Positions 60,101-64,000 of a DNA stretch of 64,000 nucleotides are shown in pieces. Each line of letters starts with the position of its first letter. The stretch's first letter is position 1. The position numbers and the translations under genes are program-made. Source of the stretch: Marisa cornuarietis (Eukaryota; Mollusca; Gastropoda; Architaenioglossa; Ampullariidae); assembly GCA_004794655.1 (NCBI GenBank), contig SMMW01000601.1:1313501-1377500 (forward strand). The letters run 5' to 3'. Below the pieces are notes generated by a model, which saw only the letters and a program-made list of their open reading frames with translations, was not told the DNA's origin and made no database searches.

Positions 60101-61042
60101 CCCACCCGTGTGGAGCTCTTTACCCACGAACCAGTAATGCATCTACAGACCTGCACGTATGTATGAGTATATAGTATATATAAATCCGTGTTTCAAACTA
60201 TACACTACAGAGTATAGTCTGCGACTTGTATATCTATGCCCGCGAGGTTCGTACTTACATCTAGAAACCTTACACGCCCGCACGTAAGATCAATGATATA
60301 ACCATATGGATACATTCTACACATACCTATGTAAGGTCAGCGAATATAAATCTCCTCTTAAGTCAGGTCACAGCACTTAAAGCACTGACTGAATCAGCAC
60401 TTGCAAACCTTCAAACAAGTAGTCCATTGTTGCGGTTTTTTTTTAAAGGTGTGATGATGGTTGGAAGATGAAAATATGCAATAAGAAACAGTTGGCGGGC
60501 GAGTGCAAGGGTAGTTTTAAAACCACACGATACCAGTGTGAAAGGGATGAGGGTGGGGGAAGTCGAGTCAGAGATACCTACGTCACACGACGTTCCCATT
60601 GACCTCTAGCTGACCAGTCTGTTTACAATCAGGAAAGACTTGAGTAGGCATGTAACTACGTCAGGTACAAAAGAGGTACTAGATACTCACCCCTGTCCGG
60701 GAAGCTGCGGATGGTGTTGGCGTTGTACGGTCCACTGGCCTTGGTCAGTCCACTGCGGGCGTCGGCCACCGCTTGGTACAGCTCCGTCATGTACTGGGGT
60801 GGGGTGCGGTGCACCACCCGCGCAGGGATGCGAGAGATGCCGAAGACCTTGGACAGGCGAGCCAGGGGATCGTCCTTCTGCCCGCTGTCCCTGAGGGGTG
60901 CGGCAGGCACGTGCTGGAACCCTGGTACCGCAGCGCCCTGGGCCTGCCTGACCATGTCCCCCGCGGCGAGGACAAGCACCATCAGCATCATCATCCTGCT
61001 GATCCGCGGACACGTTGCAGGTCCCAACTGTCTCCGACACAT
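41870..61042 (-). CDS. BMP3: BMP3/GDF10-like TGF-beta family ligand (5 exons, complete)
   Basis: The exons are 60691-61042, 46626-46780, 44851-45010, 43748-43912 and 41870-42555. All phases join, giving 1518 nt and about 505 residues (vertebrate BMP3 and GDF10 are about 475). There is a signal peptide, a prodomain, an acidic insert, two polybasic sites (RRRRKR at 359-364, RWRRKR at 385-390) and a seven-cysteine mature domain (first Cys 403, end CGCH). The mature text WIISPKGYDAYHCSG, NHATVQSIVHAL and TPCCVP, with extra residues before the CC pair, fits BMP3/GDF10 better than BMP2/4. It should be secreted and cleaved by furin-type proteases; family members often antagonise BMP signalling. Intron 1 is about 13.9 kb. 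The start is uncertain: Met codons at 61294, 61042 and 60994 are all in frame. Confidence 0.85.
42835..43065 (-). mobile_element. tRNA-derived SINE (Ser/Leu-like head)
   Basis: The minus strand starts GGGGAAGCGGATAGCCGAGT, with the A box TAGCCGAGTGG, an anticodon-like region, and a degenerate B box GGTTTAATACA. The body contains two self-complementary stretches (AGGTCTATAACACCT and GACCTGAAAAGGTC). It lies sense in intron 4 of the BMP3-like gene. Confidence 0.7.
43645..43680. repeat. (CGTG)n/(TG)n tract
   Basis: Four CGTG units pass into a TG run just beyond BMP3-like exon 4. Confidence 0.9.
43748..43912 (-). CDS. BMP3: BMP3-like exon 4: prodomain
   Basis: This exon has 165 nt, phase 1-1, acceptor ccgatgcag and donor ACAG/gtgcgc. 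It contains LLVMAQSVHGELYNGS and PILVVFTDDG, strands of the TGF-beta latency-associated fold; P-x-L-V-V-F-x-x-D is the usual end of the arm domain. Confidence 0.88.
44851..45010 (-). CDS. BMP3: BMP3-like exon 3: prodomain
   Basis: This exon has 160 nt, phase 0 to 1, acceptor ctgttttgcag and donor CACG/gtaagc. It encodes LRVYQVLD, LRLLDARRI and GWLTFKVTRAVEKW, the L-R-V-Y strand and the G-W-x-x-F-x-[VI]-T-x-A-V-x-x-W motif typical of TGF-beta propeptides. Confidence 0.92.
45538..45720 (-). mobile_element. tRNA-derived SINE, second family
   Basis: The minus strand reads GGCCCAGTGGCGCAACGGTT with the A box TGGCGCAACGG and a B box-like GGGTTCAGCTC about 45 bp on. A body follows that ends in GGCTCGGCGTAAAACACCGG, a conserved-looking tail. 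It differs from the elements at 11041 and 42835. It is in BMP3-like intron 2. Confidence 0.75.
45830..45995 (-). other. Unassigned coding-like frame
   Basis: The minus strand holds about 52 codons with coding-like composition (DPCWDGRASRWIAPKDG, then AKVDVHGYHAKAFAQYF). They end in TAG and are preceded by a stop. No splice sites link it to the BMP3-like gene. It could be a decayed fragment of another gene or mobile element; I do not recognise it. Confidence 0.25.
46626..46780 (-). CDS. BMP3: BMP3-like exon 2: prodomain
   Basis: This exon has 155 nt, phase 1 to 0, acceptor ttttcttcag and donor CTTCTG/gtgaga. It contains LHFHYNVSHLARD then ELERVLEAEFHIFKMKP, the beta-strand, helix and E-[AL]-x-F-x-[LI]-[FY] motif of the propeptide. 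One N-glycosylation site (NVS) is visible. Confidence 0.88.
49669..49710. repeat. (CCA)n trinucleotide tract
   Basis: About 13 CCA units, one interrupted, follow a T-rich stretch in BMP3-like intron 1. Confidence 0.95.
57065..57099. repeat. (CA)n microsatellite
   Basis: A pure CA tract in BMP3-like intron 1. Confidence 0.95.
57481..57697 (-). promoter_or_regulatory. Candidate internal promoter/enhancer: CRE, CCAAT and GC boxes
   Basis: Read on the minus strand, the block has three CCAAT boxes in three tandem 26-bp units (57620-57697), a palindromic CRE TGACGTCA (57597-57604), another CCAAT (57554-57558) and a GC box GGGCGGGCG (57481-57489). This is the order and spacing of a TATA-less promoter. 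It lies about 3 kb inside intron 1 of the BMP3-like gene. A donor-like CAG/gtgaat occurs at 57533-57541, so an alternative first exon is possible but not shown. Confidence 0.4.
57620..57697. repeat. Three tandem 26-bp units, each with an inverted CCAAT box
   Basis: Units start at 57620, 57646 and 57672. Each begins CATTGG and continues with TTT/CCT, (G/C)-T-T-A-A/G-A-C-A-A-G-C. Units 2 and 3 differ at a few positions and unit 1 is the most diverged. Confidence 0.85.
57698..60690. other. BMP3-like intron 1, right part
   Basis: No gene was seen. It holds a short CA tract (59220-59239), a TG tract (59887-59920) and an AT run near 59870. Confidence 0.5.
60691..61042 (-). CDS. BMP3: BMP3-like exon 1: signal peptide and start of prodomain
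   Basis: It ends in phase 1 at donor AGGG/gtgagt. The hydrophobic run MMLMVLVLAAG is followed by QAQGAAVPGF, a plausible signal-peptidase region. Next come DPLARLSKVFGI and TELYQAVADA (the alpha-1 helix, M-x-x-L-Y-x-x-[VL]) and NTIRSFPDR. I chose the Met at 61042 (G at -3). The Met at 60994 would give a more compact signal peptide, and an open frame reaches back to 61294. Confidence 0.8.
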
Positions 61043-64000
61043 TACACAGCAAGTCCTTGGGTTGAAACTTTTGTTGCTGCTACTTCTGTTGCTACTGTTG
61101 ATGACGAGCTGACTTTGGTCCGTCGAGGTTTCACGTCGGCCCCGCCCACAAAACGCGACGCACGATTCAAACAGCCGTGGTGGATTCCTGCCCCCGTTTA
61201 TTCGCTCTAGCGACGGCAGCAACCTCCGTGAGCTCTGATCGTTGTCCACGAGGCTGCTGGTCTCGACGCCTTCATTGATGACAGCTCGCGTCATTTTTTT
61301 GTCCTCCTGAACGATGCGTTCCGAACCGGAGACGGTGACAAGGAACAGGAGAGGATAAACAAGGGGTGTGGAGGTTGGGCGCGATTAAGCCACGCGCTGA
61401 CACTCGTACATACAAGTACAAATGGCCGACAAGTCACAAAATCAAACGCTTTCTTCTTCTCACCGTGCTCCTTTTTCTTTTATTTTTTCCCCCGTTGCAG
61501 ACCCTCGCCAAGCGCCGTGCTGGGATCCCTGCCGTCGATCCGGCCACAGCCAAGACACGGGTCCACGCCTTCCTGGCGCGCACACCCCCCGTTCCATTGA
61601 GGAACGAGCGTTCCCTCCCCCCCTCTACCTCCTAAATGCTGATTTACCTCCAGCAGGTCCCCGATCGGTCCCCAGAAACTCCAAGTGCACACGTGTGTCG
61701 CTGCAGTCGTCGTCGTCCTGCGGACAAGAAGCACACCTGCAGGCTCTCCACCAACGCTGATCCGCCAAATCCCTCCTCGGCCAACTCTCGAAAAGTGTTG
61801 GCGGAGGGAGAAAAAGAGAGTGGGAGAGAGACTTCACGCTTCGACACCTCCCGGCCCTGTTACTTCGAAACTCTCCGTCTCTTGTATACTTAATGGCTAC
61901 GGAGCATGTCCCGTGTGACGGGGACTAGGAAGGGGAAGGAGGGAGGGTAGGTTGGCTGGTGAAAAGGTACCGCGATACCACTCACAAGACAACACAAACG
62001 AACCACAGGATTGAAAAGCACGCGCGCGCTCGGCATCAGAATCAGCTGGCAGCCTCGTGCACTGTCTAAAGGAGCGGCACACACACTCTCTCACAGATGT
62101 TTTGCCCGCTGACGCCCCGCGTTCTCTGCGTTGAAACAACACAAGCCCTTGTTGCCACGCACGAAAAACAAATTCCCCACGTGAAATCCGATCTTACGAA
62201 GAAGAACTTTTGCATGCGCAACTTGCGAAACGCAACCGTTTTACGTTTCACTTGTCTGCGGAACGTTGCTGCTTTTTGCTTTACGGCGCTGTTACACCAG
62301 AAAGCCACGACGAACTTTGGTCCTAGCTCTGGAGAGGAGTGTAATGAGTGACGCTACAATGCTGGAGTTACAGTGGTGGAGCCACAGTCCTGTGTTATTG
62401 CCGGAGAGTGAGAGAGAGCATGAATGAGCGCGCGAGAACGGAAATGTTTACGAATCCAGCAACGCCGATGAGAACGGGCCTTCTTGTACAATCCCTCCAA
62501 GATGTAAAAGAGAGGATGACAGGTTAGTCAACGCTGCCACCGTTCCTCGTTGATCTTCTGTTCGGACCATGTTGTCTGTGGACCAGAGGAGTGGCGTGTA
62601 TGCGAGAGCAAGAATGAGGTACAGTACATAATCAACACCTGTTGAATTCTTCTTCCGCATGCTTGATTAGCCCGTACACAAATTACGCCTCTCCGTGAGG
62701 AAAATGAGGCCTAACGATGGACGGACGACCCGCCGTTACATGGCTCTCAGCACTTGGTCTCTTCCATCCGTTGCTCAACTGTGGCAGCAAAAGGCTCGAG
62801 GGTTTTTTTAAGAGGTGGGTTATCCCCCCCCCCTTTCTTTTCTCCCCACCCCCGTTTCTGTCGCCAAACCCATACGCGGTCGGTCCGGTATCAAGTAGCA
62901 ACAGAGCGGGCGGCACAAGTGCAAGGGTACAGCAGTCGTCGTGCTGGAGGTTGGGGCCAAACTACGTTCGCGATGTTCGCCGGCAAACGTTTCATGCCTG
63001 GCCGGCTCGCCGTCAAAGCGCCGACTGATCACATTTCGTTCTCCCCTTGGGGTCTCACCTACCACCGTCAGCGGTGACAGTTCCTCTGCTCGTTTTCTCT
63101 TCCTTCCCTCCTCCATCACCTCCCATCACGCTCCCCAGGCCTTTTGTGTACGCGTGCGCAAGGGGAGGGAATGGGGTGTAAAAGTGTAAAGGGGAGGTGG
63201 CTCGGTAGCGCATCGATGGATCTCGTCAATTGCTATCTCTTAAACCCGCTAATCGCACCCCTAACATTACACTCCCTCCATCATCCACCCGCACACCCAT
63301 CTCCGCCATTCCCCCCACCCTCCTCTGTCACTAACCTGTCATTTCCCCCCCCCTTCTTCTGAAGGACTCCTCTCCTCCGCTTTTCGGGAGTTTGATGAAT
63401 TATTAACTTGCCGCTCAGTGAATGAAACGCCGCGCGGCGACAGGAAATGACTCGCTGCGGAGTCCGCGGGGCGCCGCCTTCAAACTGCAGAGGGTACAAC
63501 ACTTGGTCGCTTGTGTTTGTGCGTGTGTGTGTGCACAAAACTCAAAGTGTCTTTTCGCGAACGACCAAAGAAAAGAAGATGAAAAGGAGTTACCCCTGAG
63601 ACATCATTCGTCAGGTTACGAAGTACTTCAGCAAAAGTTGACCTCTCACTTTTTCGAGAGCACCCGCAAGGACTGATTTCACTTTTTGGCGCTTTATTGC
63701 TGATATTGCAGCTACAAACTTTTCGTGTTTATTATTTTACATTTGTTCCACGTTTTCTGTTCCTTTTTTTTTTATATCCTCAAGCGATTCTCGTTATCGT
63801 CTAGACTCTAGATTGTTGAAGGATTGAATAGGAAGCTTTCTGCTCGTGTCCTGGTGGCCACAGTACAGAGAACGTCACTGCGATTTTACTATTAATTTAT
63901 GTTCGGGTCGCTAGCCTCAAGATGTTTTAATGCTGATTTTTATGTTTAAAATATGGTAGACATCTTGAAAGACACATCAATATTATTGTATATTTTCCCA
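61043..64000. promoter_or_regulatory. Upstream region of the BMP3-like gene (probable 5' UTR and promoter)
   Basis: GC- and CpG-rich sequence extends from exon 1 to about 63500 and then becomes A/T-rich. This suggests a CpG-rich promoter and 5' UTR on the minus strand; the transcription start cannot be placed. The open frame of exon 1 continues to 61294 without a stop. Overlapping frames on both strands at 61366-63400 reflect high GC and have no family support. Confidence 0.45.

Noticed and set aside
61366..63400. Overlapping frames on both strands upstream of the BMP3-like gene
   Set aside because: High GC lowers stop frequency; no frame shows family motifs or conserved splice sites.
1..64000. 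CRISPR array, bacterial operon or viral gene cluster
   Set aside because: No spaced direct repeats, no Shine-Dalgarno-led gene runs, and no capsid or polymerase motif beyond retrotransposon RT.

Overview
This is animal nuclear DNA. Genes are split by GT-AG introns, dinucleotide and trinucleotide microsatellites are long and frequent, and non-LTR retrotransposon ends, tRNA-derived SINEs and DNA-transposon relics are scattered through introns and spacers. The two genes are typical of bilaterians. Their divergence from vertebrate relatives, together with the repeat content, suggests a lophotrochozoan invertebrate, most likely a gastropod mollusc; the exact taxon is inference. There are no bacterial, organellar or CRISPR features.

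Two multi-exon genes lie on the minus strand, head to tail. (1) Positions 754-29410 carry the first 29 coding exons (about 2183 codons, all splice phases compatible) of a polycystin-1-family protein. In order it has a signal peptide, a LamG-like jelly-roll, a WSC domain, PKD (Ig-like) repeats, an REJ module, a Ser/Thr-rich mucin-like stretch, a GAIN-like region with a GPS autocleavage site, TM1, a PLAT domain, TM2 and TM3. The gene leaves the window at its left edge at the start of TM4, so the rest of the membrane domain and the tail are missing. (2) Positions 41870-61042 carry a complete five-exon TGF-beta family ligand of the BMP3/GDF10 subgroup (about 505 residues). Its first intron is nearly 14 kb and its mature domain sits in the last exon.

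The 12.4-kb spacer (29411-41869) has no convincing gene. It holds a 5'-truncated LINE, microsatellites and, just past the BMP3-like stop codon, a 46-bp damaged copy of part of the mature-domain exon. The polycystin introns hold an antisense RTE-like reverse-transcriptase fragment, LINE 3' ends, a tRNA-SINE, a palindromic MITE, a degenerate minisatellite and long CA/TG tracts. A 760-bp element at 25898-26657 has perfect 22-bp terminal inverted repeats, a TTA duplication and a broken MADF-like reading frame, which points to a PIF/Harbinger-type transposon. BMP3-like intron 1 carries a compact cluster of CRE, CCAAT and GC boxes (57481-57697), including three tandem 26-bp CCAAT units, that could be an internal promoter or enhancer.

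The genes have no evident joint function. The polycystin-like protein would be a cleaved cell-surface receptor or channel-like subunit. The BMP3-like protein would be a secreted morphogen, with the GC-rich region right of exon 1 as its probable promoter.
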